DNA from: an uncultured Gemmatimonadota bacterium
Lineage (GTDB): Bacteria; Gemmatimonadota; Gemmatimonadetes; Gemmatimonadales; Gemmatimonadaceae
DNA: 64,000 bases
NCBI GenBank assembly: GCA_903882745.1
Contig: CAIRYG010000012.1
Coordinates: 1-64,000, forward strand
Direction: 5' to 3'
The notes beneath the pieces are model-generated. The model was not told the DNA's origin. It searched no databases and saw only the letters and a list, made by a program, of their open reading frames with translations. Positions 25,357 to 34,472 of the stretch are shown here, piece by piece. Every line of letters starts with the position of its first letter. The stretch's first letter is position 1. Position numbers and translations under genes: made by a program.

Positions 25357-26529
25357 ATGACTAAGCCGACGACCGCGCGACGCACGCACAGCTTCACTGA
25401 ATCGGTTATCCGCGAGATGTCGCGGGTGGCGCGCGCACACAATGCCATCAATCTCGCGCAAGGGTTTCCCGACTTCGCGATGCCCGAGTCAATGAAAGAG
25501 GCCGCGGCTGCCGCGATTCACGCCGATGTGAACCAGTATGCCATCACCTGGGGCGCAAAACCCCTTCGCGACGCGATTGTCGGCAAGTACGCCTCTCGCT
25601 ACGGCATGACCGTCGAGCCAGAAACCGAAATCACCGTCACCTGTGGCGCAACAGAAGCGGCGGCCTCGGTGTTCCTCGCACTGCTGAACCCCGGTGACGA
25701 AGTCCTGATCTTCGAGCCGTTCTACGAGAACTACGGGCCCGACGCCGTGCTCTGCGAGGCGACGCCGGTCTTCGTCCCGCTCCGCGCGCCGGATTGGCGC
25801 TACGACGGCGATGCGCTCCGCGCCGCCATCACCCCGCGGTCGCGCGCAATCGTGCTCAACTCGCCCCACAATCCCACGGGGCATGTCTTCTCGCGCGCGG
25901 AGCTCGAGGAAATCGCGGCGCTCTGCATCAAGCACGACCTCATCTGTATCACGGATGATCCGTACGAGTACATCATCTTCACCGGCGAGCACATCCCGAT
26001 GGCGACACTGCCGGGGATGCGCGATCGGACCGTCACCATCTCCAGTCTGTCCAAGACCTTCAGCATCACTGGCTGGCGCCTCGGCTACGCGATCGCCAAC
26101 GCCGAGTGGACGAGCGCGATCCGTAAAGTGCACGACTTCCTGACCGTTGGAGCCCCCGCGCCGCTGCAGCAGGCGGCCGCCGTCGGATATGCCTATCCGG
26201 ACGAGTACTACGCCGGCATGGCGCGCGAGTACCGTGCCCGCCGCGATTACCTCGCTGGTCCGCTGCGCGCCGCGGGCTTCACCTTCGCCGAGCCGGAGGG
26301 CGCCTATTACTTCTTGGCCAACTTCAGCGCGATATCCAAGGACGACGACGTCACTTTCGCAAAATGGATGACCCGCGAGATCGGTGTCGCGACCGTTCCC
26401 GGCTCGAGCTTCTTCCGGCCGGGAGCCATCGAGGGCAAGCAGTACACGCGCTTTGCCTTCTGTAAAACCCAGCGTACGCTCGAACTCGCCGTCGAGAAGC
26501 TCGCCAAACTTTCGACTGCGGGTGGATGA
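25357..26529 (+). CDS. Class I/II PLP-dependent aminotransferase
   Basis: 390 residues. The fold-type I aminotransferase pattern is complete: INLAQGFPDFAMPESMKEAA, 'YAITWGAKPLRDAI', 'NSPHNPTGHVFSRAELEEIA', 'ITDDPYEYIIF' and the Schiff-base Lys in SSLSKTFSITGWRLGY. The 'QGFPDF' and 'GWRLGY' sequences resemble methionine/kynurenine aminotransferases (YbdL/KAT type), so a methionine or aromatic 2-oxo acid aminotransferase is likely; the substrate is not settled. Cytoplasmic. It ends just before a hairpin terminator. Confidence 0.92.
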   Translation: MTKPTTARRTHSFTESVIREMSRVARAHNAINLAQGFPDFAMPESMKEAAAAAIHADVNQYAITWGAKPLRDAIVGKYASRYGMTVEPETEITVTCGATEAAASVFLALLNPGDEVLIFEPFYENYGPDAVLCEATPVFVPLRAPDWRYDGDALRAAITPRSRAIVLNSPHNPTGHVFSRAELEEIAALCIKHDLICITDDPYEYIIFTGEHIPMATLPGMRDRTVTISSLSKTFSITGWRLGYAIANAEWTSAIRKVHDFLTVGAPAPLQQAAAVGYAYPDEYYAGMAREYRARRDYLAGPLRAAGFTFAEPEGAYYFLANFSAISKDDDVTFAKWMTREIGVATVPGSSFFRPGAIEGKQYTRFAFCKTQRTLELAVEKLAKLSTAGG

Positions 26530-26536
26530 TGCACAA

Positions 26537-26561
26537 AGGGCCGACCCATGCGGTCGGCCCT
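26537..26561. terminator. Bidirectional hairpin terminator
   Basis: AGGGCCGACC-CATGC-GGTCGGCCCT, a perfect 10-bp stem between the convergent aminotransferase and DUF983 genes. Confidence 0.8.
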
Positions 26562-26566
26562 CGCCA

Positions 26567-26959
26567 TCACACCGGCGTTCTGTCCCGCGCTGACGGCGGC
26601 TGAAACACGAGATCTACCGCCAGCCACGTGGATTTGGTGAACGGGTACGTCAGCACCGGAGCGATAATCATCATCAAGATCGCGACCCACTGCAGTGTAT
26701 CCCACGGAATCTCGGGCCAGGTATTCAAGAGCCAAACGCCAAGGCCAATCGCGAAGATCAGCTCACTCGCTATCAGGTTGATCAGGTAGGCGCCGATAAA
26801 GTAGTCGTGCGACCCGCGATCAAAGAGGAGACCGCAGACGCCGCAGGACGGGCGCATCTTGAACCACCCGTCGAGCATCCCTCGCGTTCCGCATTCCGGA
26901 CAGCGCAAGGTGAGGCCACGAGCGACGCGTTGGTACGGTGAGGGAGCGTAGACCGTCAT
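26567..26959 (-). CDS. DUF983 zinc-ribbon membrane protein
   Basis: 130 residues from the ATG at 26959; the frame is open to 27223, but the ATG fits the family start. Two CxxC pairs, CPECG and CGVCG, form a zinc ribbon ahead of two transmembrane segments (about 55-80 and 88-110): 'YFIGAYLINLIASELIFAIG' and the 'WVAILMMIIAPVLTYPFT' region. DUF983 members are often near respiratory oxidase genes but have no proven role. Divergent from the hydroxyacid dehydrogenase gene 40 bp away. Confidence 0.88.
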   Translation of the reverse strand: MTVYAPSPYQRVARGLTLRCPECGTRGMLDGWFKMRPSCGVCGLLFDRGSHDYFIGAYLINLIASELIFAIGLGVWLLNTWPEIPWDTLQWVAILMMIIAPVLTYPFTKSTWLAVDLVFQPPSARDRTPV

Positions 26960-26998
26960 AACGCAATATACGTTACGTACTTGCCCGTGGAGCCATTT

Positions 26999-27967
26999 AT
27001 GGTACGACCGAGAGTTACCGTCAGCCGACGCCTCCCTCCCGCAGTCGAAGCGCGACTGCAGGAGCGCTACGACACGACGCTCAATACAACCGACGAGCGC
27101 ATGTCCGCCGACGCCCTTCGCGAGGCGCTCGAGTCCTCCGATGCCCTCGTCAGCACCCTCGGCGACCCAATCTCGGGCGAACTGCTGCACCGGTGCCGCC
27201 CCCGCGCCAAAATCATCGCGCACTTTGGTGTGGGCTACGACAATCTCGACGTCGCAACCGCTCGGGATATGGGTATCACCGTCACGAATACCCCCGGCGT
27301 CCTCACCGAGGATACCGCAGACCTCACCATCGCCTTGCTCCTCGCCAGTGCGCGACGCATGAGCGAAGGCGAACGGGAGCTGCGCTCAGGGAACTGGACC
27401 GGTTGGCGCCCCACCCATTTGCTCGGGACTCGCCTGTCGGGCAAAACACTCGGCCTCGTAGGCTTCGGTCGCATCGCACAGGCCGTTGCCCGCCGTGCCC
27501 GCTTGGCATTCGGCATGCAGGTGATGGCCTGGAGCCGATCGCTCACGGACGAGCTCGCGTCCCAGCACGACGTTCGCCGGATAGCAGCCCTCGACGACCT
27601 CCTGCGCGTGAGCGACTTCGTCTCACTGCACGTCCCCGGAAACGTCGACACGCGTCACCTGATAGACGCTCGCCGGCTCGCCATCATGCCCGCGCATGCC
27701 CACCTGATCAACACGGCCCGGGGAAGCGTCGTTGACCAGGCGGCGCTGATCGACACCCTCGCGAATCATCGAATCGCCGGCGCAGGGCTCGATGTGTTCG
27801 AGCAGGAGCCGATGGTCCCGGCTGATCTGCTCGCACTGCCAAATGTGGCCGCGATCCCGCACATGGCCAGCGCGACGGTCGAGAGCCGAACCGCGATGGG
27901 GATGCTCGTACTCGATAATCTGGACGCCTTTTTCGCGGGGCAGCACCCACCGAACTGCGTGAACTAG
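26999..27967 (+). CDS. D-isomer-specific 2-hydroxyacid dehydrogenase (glyoxylate/hydroxypyruvate reductase-like)
   Basis: 322 residues from the ATG at 26999, with GGAG 7 bases upstream. The NAD-binding motif GLVGFGRIAQAVARRA (about 152-167) and the catalytic set Arg (HVPGNVDTRHL / NTARGSVVDQ), Glu (AGLDVFEQEP) and His (IPHMASATVESR) are intact. 'FGVGYDNLDVATARDMGI' is the family's N-terminal signature. A glyoxylate or hydroxypyruvate reductase is most likely from these motifs, though formate or phosphonate members share them. It precedes icd by 66 bp. Confidence 0.9.
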   Translation: MVRPRVTVSRRLPPAVEARLQERYDTTLNTTDERMSADALREALESSDALVSTLGDPISGELLHRCRPRAKIIAHFGVGYDNLDVATARDMGITVTNTPGVLTEDTADLTIALLLASARRMSEGERELRSGNWTGWRPTHLLGTRLSGKTLGLVGFGRIAQAVARRARLAFGMQVMAWSRSLTDELASQHDVRRIAALDDLLRVSDFVSLHVPGNVDTRHLIDARRLAIMPAHAHLINTARGSVVDQAALIDTLANHRIAGAGLDVFEQEPMVPADLLALPNVAAIPHMASATVESRTAMGMLVLDNLDAFFAGQHPPNCVN

Positions 27968-28033
27968 CCACGCCTGTGTTGCCGCTCGTAGCCACCGCTC
28001 CTAGCTTTCAGTCATTCACCCGACCGACGAGGC

Positions 28034-29278
28034 ATGACGCACGTGACCACCTATAAGCATTCTACGGTTCCCGTTGGCGGGGAGCGCATCGAAGTTTCCG
28101 GCGGCTCGTTCCAGGTCCCGGACAAGCCGATCATTCCGTTCATCGAAGGCGACGGCACCGGCGCCGACATCTGGCGCGCGTCCGTCCGCGTGTTCGACGC
28201 AGCCGTTGAACGTGCCTACGCCGGCAAAAAGAAGGTCCACTGGATGGAAGTCCTCGCCGGCCAGAAGGCGTTCGACGCAACCGGCGAGTGGATGCCCGCT
28301 GAGTCGCTCGAGGCGGTGCGCGAGTTCAAAATCGCGATCAAGGGCCCGCTCACGACCCCCGTTGGCGGTGGTATCCGCTCGCTGAACGTCGCGCTCCGTC
28401 AGGAGCTCGATCTCTACGCCTGCATTCGTCCCGTGCGCTACTTCGAGGGTGTTGGATCGCCCATGAAGGATCCGGGCAAGGTCAACATTGTCATCTTCCG
28501 CGAGAACATCGAAGACGTGTACTCGGGCATCGAGTTCAAGTCTGGATCTCCCGAGGCGGAAAAGCTCCGCCAGTATCTGAAATCCGAGTTCAACAAGAAT
28601 GTCCGCGAAGGCTCCGCCATCGGTATCAAGCCGATGTCCCCCTTCGGCTCCAAGCGTCTCGTCGAGATGGCCATCAAGTACGCCATCAAGAAGGGGAAGA
28701 AGTCGGTGACCCTGATGCACAAGGGCAACATCATGAAGTTCACCGAAGGTGGCTTCAAGGATTGGGGCTACGAATTGGCCGCCGAGAAGTTCGCGGGGCA
28801 GGTGGTTCGTGAGGACGACGCGTCGGCCGCCGGCTCAAACGCTGTCATCATCAAGGACCGCATCGCGGACTCGATGTTCCAGCAGCTGCTGCTCCGTCCT
28901 TCAGAATACGACGTGATCGCGACCCCGAACCTCAACGGCGACTACGTCTCCGATGCGGCGGCCGCCCAGGTTGGCGGGCTGGGTATCGCGCCGGGCGGAA
29001 ACGTCGGCGACGAAGCGGCTGTGTTCGAAGCCACGCACGGAACCGCGCCGAAGTACGCAAACCTCGACAAGATCAACCCAGGCTCCGTGATCCTCAGCGG
29101 CGTCATGATGTTTGAGCAGATGGGATGGCAGGAGGCAGCGGATATGGTCATGCGCGGCATGGAATCCGCCATCACCGCAAAGACCGTCACCTACGATCTT
29201 GCGCGTCAGATGCCAGGCTCGACCGAAGTGTCAACCTCGAAGTTCGGCGACTGTGTTATTGCTGGCATGCAGGGCTAA
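28034..29278 (+). CDS. icd: NADP-dependent isocitrate dehydrogenase
   Basis: 414 residues, typical for the E. coli-type enzyme (about 416). It oxidises isocitrate to 2-oxoglutarate in the TCA cycle. '[14 protein letters not shown]' is the N-terminal motif. '[27 protein letters not shown]' contains the substrate-binding Ser (the residue phosphorylated by AceK in E. coli). '[22 protein letters not shown]' and '[10 protein letters not shown]' are metal- and NADP-site motifs. It is followed 1 bp later by pepA. Confidence 0.97.
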   Translation: MTHVTTYKHSTVPVGGERIEVSGGSFQVPDKPIIPFIEGDGTGADIWRASVRVFDAAVERAYAGKKKVHWMEVLAGQKAFDATGEWMPAESLEAVREFKIAIKGPLTTPVGGGIRSLNVALRQELDLYACIRPVRYFEGVGSPMKDPGKVNIVIFRENIEDVYSGIEFKSGSPEAEKLRQYLKSEFNKNVREGSAIGIKPMSPFGSKRLVEMAIKYAIKKGKKSVTLMHKGNIMKFTEGGFKDWGYELAAEKFAGQVVREDDASAAGSNAVIIKDRIADSMFQQLLLRPSEYDVIATPNLNGDYVSDAAAAQVGGLGIAPGGNVGDEAAVFEATHGTAPKYANLDKINPGSVILSGVMMFEQMGWQEAADMVMRGMESAITAKTVTYDLARQMPGSTEVSTSKFGDCVIAGMQG

Positions 29279-29279
29279 C

Positions 29280-30749
29280 ATGTCGATCGAGTTTTCGCTC
29301 CGCTCCGGTGATCCATCGCGACTCGGCACGCCACTGCTCGCCGTGGCGTTGCCGAGTGATCGCGCCGTGCCCAAGTCGCTCAGCGCGCTCGACAAATCGT
29401 TAGGCGGCGCGATTGCTCGTGTCGTGCGATCCAAGGACTTCAAGGGTGCGCGCGACGAATCGCTCCTGCTCCTCAACGCCGGCCGCGGCCCTGAACGGGT
29501 GCTGCTCGTTGGGCTCGGCGCTGCCCCCGACCACAACGCCGTCACGCGCGCCGCTGGTGTGGCCGGTCGACGTGCGAACGCGATGGGTGTTCGCACCATG
29601 GCGTTCTGGGCGGAGGATCTGACCACCGCGCGTCTCGAAAACGCGGTCATTGGTCTCTCGCTCGGCAGTTGGGATTACGCCGAGCTTCGCACGCCGAATA
29701 AGGACAAGCCCAAGCCACTGATCGGGGCGACGCTCTGCGTCACGAGCACGGTCGGCACAAAGGCCGCATTCAACAACGGCGTCGCGATTGCTGCCGGTCA
29801 GCGAATCGCGCGCACGCTCGGCGCCATGCCGGGCAATGTCTGCACGCCGGATCACATTGCCCGCACCGCGCGCGACGTCGGCAAGCGACACAAGCTCAAG
29901 GTGACCGTGCTCGGTCGTGCCGAGATGAAGCGCCTGAAAATGGGCTCCTTCCTCGCCGTGGCACAGGGAACACCGCAAGACCCCAAACTGATCGCGATCG
30001 AATACAAGGGGGGACGTCGCGGTGAAGCCCCAATCGCGTTGGTAGGAAAAGGCCTCTGCTTCGATTCGGGCGGCATCAGCATCAAGCCTGCCGATCGAAT
30101 GGAGTGGATGAAGTTCGATATGTGCGGCGCGGCCGGCGTGATCGGCGCGATGGAAGCGATCGCCCGCATGAAGCTCAAGGTCAACGTGGTTGGGCTGATC
30201 GGCAGCACCACCAACATGCCGAGTGGCACCGCCATGAACCCCGGCGATGTCGTGAAGGCCGCCAATGGCAAGACCATCGAAATCATCAATACCGACGCCG
30301 AAGGGCGCTTGGTGTTGGCCGATGTGCTCACCTACGCGGAGCGCTTCAAGCCGCAGGCGGTGGTTGACGCCGCGACGCTCACCGGCGCGGTGGTCATCGC
30401 CCTTGGGAACATCCACATGGGGGTGTTGGGTAATGATCAGGGGATCATCGACGAGGTGCTCGCCGCGAACGCCCGTGGTGGCGAACCCGGTTGGCAGCTC
30501 CCGATGACCGCCGATTACAAGGAACAGCTCAAGTCCGATGTTGCCGATATGCGTAATGTTGGCGTCCGCGGGGCGGGGACCATCACCGCCGCGCACTTCC
30601 TCTCGGAATTCGCAACGAACTTTAAGTGGGCGCACCTCGACGTGGCCGGCACGGCCTACTCCGAAATCGACCTGGTCATGATCCCTCGGGGTCCGACCGG
30701 CGTTCCGGTGCGCACCTTTGTGGAGTTCGTGCGGGGACGCGCGCGCTGA
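29280..30749 (+). CDS. pepA: Leucyl aminopeptidase (M17 family)
   Basis: 489 residues from the ATG at 29280, one base after the icd stop; the frame opens further upstream inside icd. It removes N-terminal residues from peptides in the cytoplasm as a metal-dependent hexamer. Metal and catalytic motifs are intact: GLCFDSGGISIKPADRMEWMKFD, 'MKLKVNVVGLIGSTTNMP' and NTDAEGRLVLADVL. 'TITAAHFLSEF' closes the domain. Its stop overlaps the next reading frame. Confidence 0.96.
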   Translation: MSIEFSLRSGDPSRLGTPLLAVALPSDRAVPKSLSALDKSLGGAIARVVRSKDFKGARDESLLLLNAGRGPERVLLVGLGAAPDHNAVTRAAGVAGRRANAMGVRTMAFWAEDLTTARLENAVIGLSLGSWDYAELRTPNKDKPKPLIGATLCVTSTVGTKAAFNNGVAIAAGQRIARTLGAMPGNVCTPDHIARTARDVGKRHKLKVTVLGRAEMKRLKMGSFLAVAQGTPQDPKLIAIEYKGGRRGEAPIALVGKGLCFDSGGISIKPADRMEWMKFDMCGAAGVIGAMEAIARMKLKVNVVGLIGSTTNMPSGTAMNPGDVVKAANGKTIEIINTDAEGRLVLADVLTYAERFKPQAVVDAATLTGAVVIALGNIHMGVLGNDQGIIDEVLAANARGGEPGWQLPMTADYKEQLKSDVADMRNVGVRGAGTITAAHFLSEFATNFKWAHLDVAGTAYSEIDLVMIPRGPTGVPVRTFVEFVRGRAR

Positions 30750-32635
30750 CCTCTCTGCGTCGGGCGTTCGTCGCACTGTTGGCACTGTGTGCTGTGGGCG
30801 CGCCGCTCGTTGGGCGCGCCCAAGCTGTACCGTTGCCGCGCCCACCCGCAGACACGGGCAAAACAAAATCCAAGCCCGACAGCGCAAAGGTGGATTCCTT
30901 CACCTTCAAGGCGGCCCCCGGGCTCGCCAAGAAGGACAGCATCACCAAGGATTCCATCGCAAAGGACACCATCAAGGCGCCCCTCGCACGAGCCTTCGCC
31001 CCCGCGAATCTCGAGATTGCCCAGCGCTCCTGGCACTGGGATCGTGACTCCATCTTTGCCTCCGGGGCACTCACCCTCGGCGACTTGTTGAGTGTGGTAC
31101 CCGGTGTCACGACGCTCACGGCGGGCTTTCTCATGGCGCCGCAGGTCGCGGCACTCAATGGGGATCCCTCGGCGACCAAGCTGTATCTCGATGGGGTAGA
31201 GCTCGACCAAATCCAGCCACGCAACGGCGGCATTGCGGATTTAGCATTCATTCCGCTCTGGACTCTCGAGGACATCACCGTCGAACGGACCGCAGGGCAG
31301 CTCCGTGTGCATATGCGCACCTGGCGCGTCGACAATACCACCCCGCAAACACGCGTCGACGTGCTCAGCGGCTCCGACAACATGAATGTGTTCCGAGGCT
31401 GGTACGGTCGGCGCTTCGACAATGGCCTCGCCATCCAGTTCAGCGGGCAGCAGTACTCGACCGTCTCCAGCACCAACCCGTACGGCGACAACCTCGGCAT
31501 TATGAGCCGCATCGGTTGGGCCCGCGGCAGTTGGAGCGTCGACGCCATGACGGTGCGCCAGACCATCAATCGCCAGAAGGGGCCGCGCGGGCTGCTCTTT
31601 GGTCCGGCAACGTCCGACGGTGTCCCTGCATTCAAGGGCAACGAGGGTACCGCCTATGCGCGCATCGCCTGGCGCGATCCCGCCCAAGATGGTCCCTGGC
31701 TGCAGGTGATTGCGGCCTCAATCCGTGCCGCAGAAGATCACGCGACATCCAGCACCGGCACCACGGTCGCATCGGTGCCCGGTGACTCGGTCGACACCCT
31801 CCGTACACGGAGTGAGTACACAATCACTGGCGGGATCTCCCGCGGCGCCCTCCGGCTCAGTGGCACCACGCGCGTGCGTTCCGTGGACCATCACACCTTT
31901 TTCTCGTCGGGCGCCCGAGCGGAGTACGCCAATCGGTTCGTCGCGGTCGGCGCCGTCGCCGAACAGGCGTTGGATCTCACGAAGTACACAGATATCACCG
32001 CACGGGTCACGCCGCGCAGTTGGCTCAATATCGGAGCGGCGGCCAGTCGCGCCTCCCCGGGCGACAGTGCGCTAGGACCCGCCTATTCCAGCGCCCGACT
32101 TGAGGCCGCCTTCAAGTTCCGCGACCGGTGGATTTCAGGGGGGATCGTCACGAGGAGCGCGCAGCGCATGCTCCCGTTGATTGAAATGGACACGTCGCTC
32201 CGCCGCTTCACCGTGCCTGCCGCAACGGGTGTGACCGTCGGATTTCGCGGTCCTGTCTGGCGTGGGTGGGAGATTGATATCGACGGCACCTCCTGGCAGG
32301 ACGGTGCGCCCTACCGCCCGCAACAGCAGCTCCGCAGCCGCCTCTGGTTCCAGTCCTGGTTCTTGGAGCGCTTCCCGCGCAAGAACTTCCATCTCGCGGT
32401 TGAACTCACCAACGACTACCGGACGGCCGCCTATCTGCCGGCAGCCGGCAACCTCTTTGGTCAGGCCAGTCGGGGCGGCAACATTTGGGGCAGCAACGTC
32501 GAAATCCGTATTTCGTCAGCGGTCATCTCCTGGCAGTACCGGAATATGGCCGGCTACCAGTACGAGTCGGTCCCCGGGTACCTGATGCCGCGCCTCCTCA
32601 ACATTTACGGCGTGCGCTGGGAGTTCTGGAACTAA
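30746..32635 (+). CDS. TonB-receptor-like outer-membrane protein, probable CTG start
   Basis: 629 residues if translation begins at CTG 30746, which overlaps the pepA stop (CTGA, analogous to ATGA). The frame is open from GTG 30626, but only the CTG-start version gives a proper signal peptide (TSLRRAFVALLALC ... GRAQA). The chain has a Lys/Asp-rich linker (about 30-90), a plug-like domain with 'TLGDLLSVVPGVTT', 'ATKLYLDGVELDQIQP' and 'LEDITVERT', then a barrel of amphipathic strands ending in a Trp-rich strand (GVRWEFWN) with the terminal aromatic typical of outer-membrane barrels. Ligand unknown; no TonB box was identified. Alternative starts are TTG 30779 and GTG 30794, which shorten the signal. 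Confidence 0.75.
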   Translation: MTSLRRAFVALLALCAVGAPLVGRAQAVPLPRPPADTGKTKSKPDSAKVDSFTFKAAPGLAKKDSITKDSIAKDTIKAPLARAFAPANLEIAQRSWHWDRDSIFASGALTLGDLLSVVPGVTTLTAGFLMAPQVAALNGDPSATKLYLDGVELDQIQPRNGGIADLAFIPLWTLEDITVERTAGQLRVHMRTWRVDNTTPQTRVDVLSGSDNMNVFRGWYGRRFDNGLAIQFSGQQYSTVSSTNPYGDNLGIMSRIGWARGSWSVDAMTVRQTINRQKGPRGLLFGPATSDGVPAFKGNEGTAYARIAWRDPAQDGPWLQVIAASIRAAEDHATSSTGTTVASVPGDSVDTLRTRSEYTITGGISRGALRLSGTTRVRSVDHHTFFSSGARAEYANRFVAVGAVAEQALDLTKYTDITARVTPRSWLNIGAAASRASPGDSALGPAYSSARLEAAFKFRDRWISGGIVTRSAQRMLPLIEMDTSLRRFTVPAATGVTVGFRGPVWRGWEIDIDGTSWQDGAPYRPQQQLRSRLWFQSWFLERFPRKNFHLAVELTNDYRTAAYLPAAGNLFGQASRGGNIWGSNVEIRISSAVISWQYRNMAGYQYESVPGYLMPRLLNIYGVRWEFWN

Positions 32636-32663
32636 GGCCCGCGGGCCTGCCGCCCGGCTCCGC

Positions 32664-32692
32664 TTTACAAACCCCTTATGGTAGCGTAACTT
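32664..32692 (+). promoter_or_regulatory. Candidate sigma-70-type promoter for yicC
   Basis: TTTACA (32664-32669), 17-bp spacer, TAACTT (32687-32692), 12 bp before the yicC start. A GC-rich palindrome (GGCCCGCGGGCC) just after the previous stop precedes it. Good spacing, weak -10. Confidence 0.5.
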
Positions 32693-32704
32693 CCTTGGCT
32701 ACAT

Positions 32705-33580
32705 ATGATTAGAAGCATGACGGGGTTCGGGGCAGCGGAAGGCGGCGTCGGCTCAATGCGAGTCGCCGTCGAACTGCGTTCCGTCAACCATCGCTTTTTC
32801 AATCCCAGTATCAAGCTCCCCGGAGCCTTCCAGCGATGGGAGGTCGAAGTGCGAGAAGCCCTGCGCAAGCGCATCGCCCGCGGTCACGTGACCGTGTTCG
32901 CCCGCTACGAGCGCGAGGGAGAGCAAATGGCCGCCGTGGACGAGGCTCGTTTCGCCCACTACGCCAACGCGCTCAAAGCACTGCGCGATCGCCACGCCCT
33001 TGAGGGCCCTGTGGACATCGCCGCCGTGCTTCGGATGCCGGATGTGATCCGGATGGACGCGGAAAGTGTAGAAGAAGGCACGGTCGAGGAGTTCATGGCC
33101 ATCGTCGATGCGGCGTCGGCTGAACTCAACCGGATGCGAGAGGCCGAAGGGGCCCGACTCGTCACGGTACTCCTCGAGCGGGTCGCAGTCATCGAAGAGG
33201 CCCTCGGCCGCATTGCGGTTCGCGCGCCAGAGCGGGTGGTCGCCCAGCGCGACCGTCTGCGAGAGAATGTGAAGGTGCTGGCCGACGGGGTGGCGGTGGA
33301 CGAGCAGCGGCTCGCCCAAGAGATCGCCATTCTGGCCGACCGGCTCGACGTTGGAGAAGAGCTCGACCGGTTCGCCGCGCACATTGCGGCCTATCGGGAA
33401 GCGCTCTCGCAGGACACAGTGGAACCGGTGGGGAAGCGGCTCGGTTTTCTCCTCCAGGAGATGCTGCGCGAAGCCAACACCACCGGCAGCAAGGCCAACG
33501 ACGCGAGCATTCAGCGCGACGTGATGCAGATCAAGGAGGAACTCGAGCGAATCCGCGAACAAGTGGAGAACCTCGAGTGA
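32705..33580 (+). CDS. yicC: YicC-family endoribonuclease
   Basis: 291 residues. The opening MIRSMTGFGAAEG and 'ELRSVNHRFFNPSIKLP' are diagnostic of the YicC family. The C-terminus, with 'KRLGFLLQEMLREANTTGSKAND', is also diagnostic. E. coli YicC is implicated in RNA cleavage or sRNA turnover (established for that protein). It overlaps gmk by 4 bp (GTGA), the common yicC-gmk-rpoZ-coaBC order, and likely heads a long operon. Confidence 0.96.
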   Translation: MIRSMTGFGAAEGGVGSMRVAVELRSVNHRFFNPSIKLPGAFQRWEVEVREALRKRIARGHVTVFARYEREGEQMAAVDEARFAHYANALKALRDRHALEGPVDIAAVLRMPDVIRMDAESVEEGTVEEFMAIVDAASAELNRMREAEGARLVTVLLERVAVIEEALGRIAVRAPERVVAQRDRLRENVKVLADGVAVDEQRLAQEIAILADRLDVGEELDRFAAHIAAYREALSQDTVEPVGKRLGFLLQEMLREANTTGSKANDASIQRDVMQIKEELERIREQVENLE

Positions 33581-34218
33581 ACCCGTTTCCTATCGTCATG
33601 TCGGCCCCCTCGGGAGCTGGCAAGACGACCGTCACCAAAGAGTTGCTCGCTCGGCGCTCGGACCTCGGATACTCGGTCTCGTGCACCACGCGCGCTCCAC
33701 GGATCGGTGAAGTGGACGGGGTGGACTATCACTTCCTCACGGAAGCGGATTTCCTCCAGCGAGTGGCACAGAACGAACTGGCCGAGCATGCGAATGTGCA
33801 TGGCCGGATGTACGGAACGCTGAAGAGTGCAGTGCAGACGGTGCTCGACAGCGGCAAACATGTCATGATGGACATCGATGTGCAGGGAGCGCGGCAGTTC
33901 GCGCAGGCCTATCCTCACGCGGTGCTGGTGTTCCTGCTCCCACCCTCTGTCGAGGTGCTGGTGGCTCGGCTCATCGGACGCAACACCGAAGACCGTTCGA
34001 CGCTGCTCACTCGCTTGCGAAGCGCGCACGCCGAACTACAAGATGTGGATCGATATCATTACGTCGTCGTGAACGACCATCTCGAAGCAACGATCGATCG
34101 GGTCGGCGCAATCATCGACGCCGAAGCAGTACGGCGCGACCGAGTGCACGCACTCGACCAGCAGGTGGAGGGATTAGTCGAACGGTTGGAGCAGGAAATT
34201 TCGCAGTATTCGGCCTAG
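33577..34218 (+). CDS. gmk: Guanylate kinase
   Basis: 213 residues, GTG start coupled to the yicC stop (GTGA). It phosphorylates GMP to GDP. The P-loop is in MSAPSGAGKTTVTKELL (about 8-24). The GMP-binding region 'SVSCTTRAPRIGEVDGVDYHFLTE' and 'MMDIDVQGARQF' are intact. Typical length. Between yicC and rpoZ, as in many bacteria. Confidence 0.97.
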   Translation: MNPFPIVMSAPSGAGKTTVTKELLARRSDLGYSVSCTTRAPRIGEVDGVDYHFLTEADFLQRVAQNELAEHANVHGRMYGTLKSAVQTVLDSGKHVMMDIDVQGARQFAQAYPHAVLVFLLPPSVEVLVARLIGRNTEDRSTLLTRLRSAHAELQDVDRYHYVVVNDHLEATIDRVGAIIDAEAVRRDRVHALDQQVEGLVERLEQEISQYSA

Positions 34219-34237
34219 GCATCTTCAAGGACACACC

Positions 34238-34447
34238 ATGCGAGTCTTCACCCCGACGGAAGTCACCGAACACGCCGCCAACAAGTACCTCTCGGTACTC
34301 GTGGCCGCCAAGTACGCCCGCGTGCTCAACGACTTCCCCCGCGATCGCTCCAAGAACGAAAAGAAGCTCACGACGCGCGCCCTCGAAGAGCTTTCGAATG
34401 GCGACATCGAGTATCGCGTCGTTCCGCGCCGTCGCGCGGCCGAGTAA
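34238..34447 (+). CDS. rpoZ: RNA polymerase omega subunit
   Basis: 69 residues. 'ANKYLSVLVAAKYARVLND' matches the omega fold, although the family's usual start and MAR-type core are altered. 'KLTTRALEELSNGDIEYRVV' is the C-terminal helix and tail region. Omega helps assemble and stabilise the core polymerase. The gmk-rpoZ-coaBC order supports the call. Confidence 0.9.
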   Translation: MRVFTPTEVTEHAANKYLSVLVAAKYARVLNDFPRDRSKNEKKLTTRALEELSNGDIEYRVVPRRRAAE

Positions 34448-34472
34448 GTAGCCCACCGACCGCGATAGCACC

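Noticed and set aside
26981-26998. TTG start at 26981 for the hydroxyacid dehydrogenase
   Set aside because: ATG at 26999 has a GGAG ribosome site at good distance.
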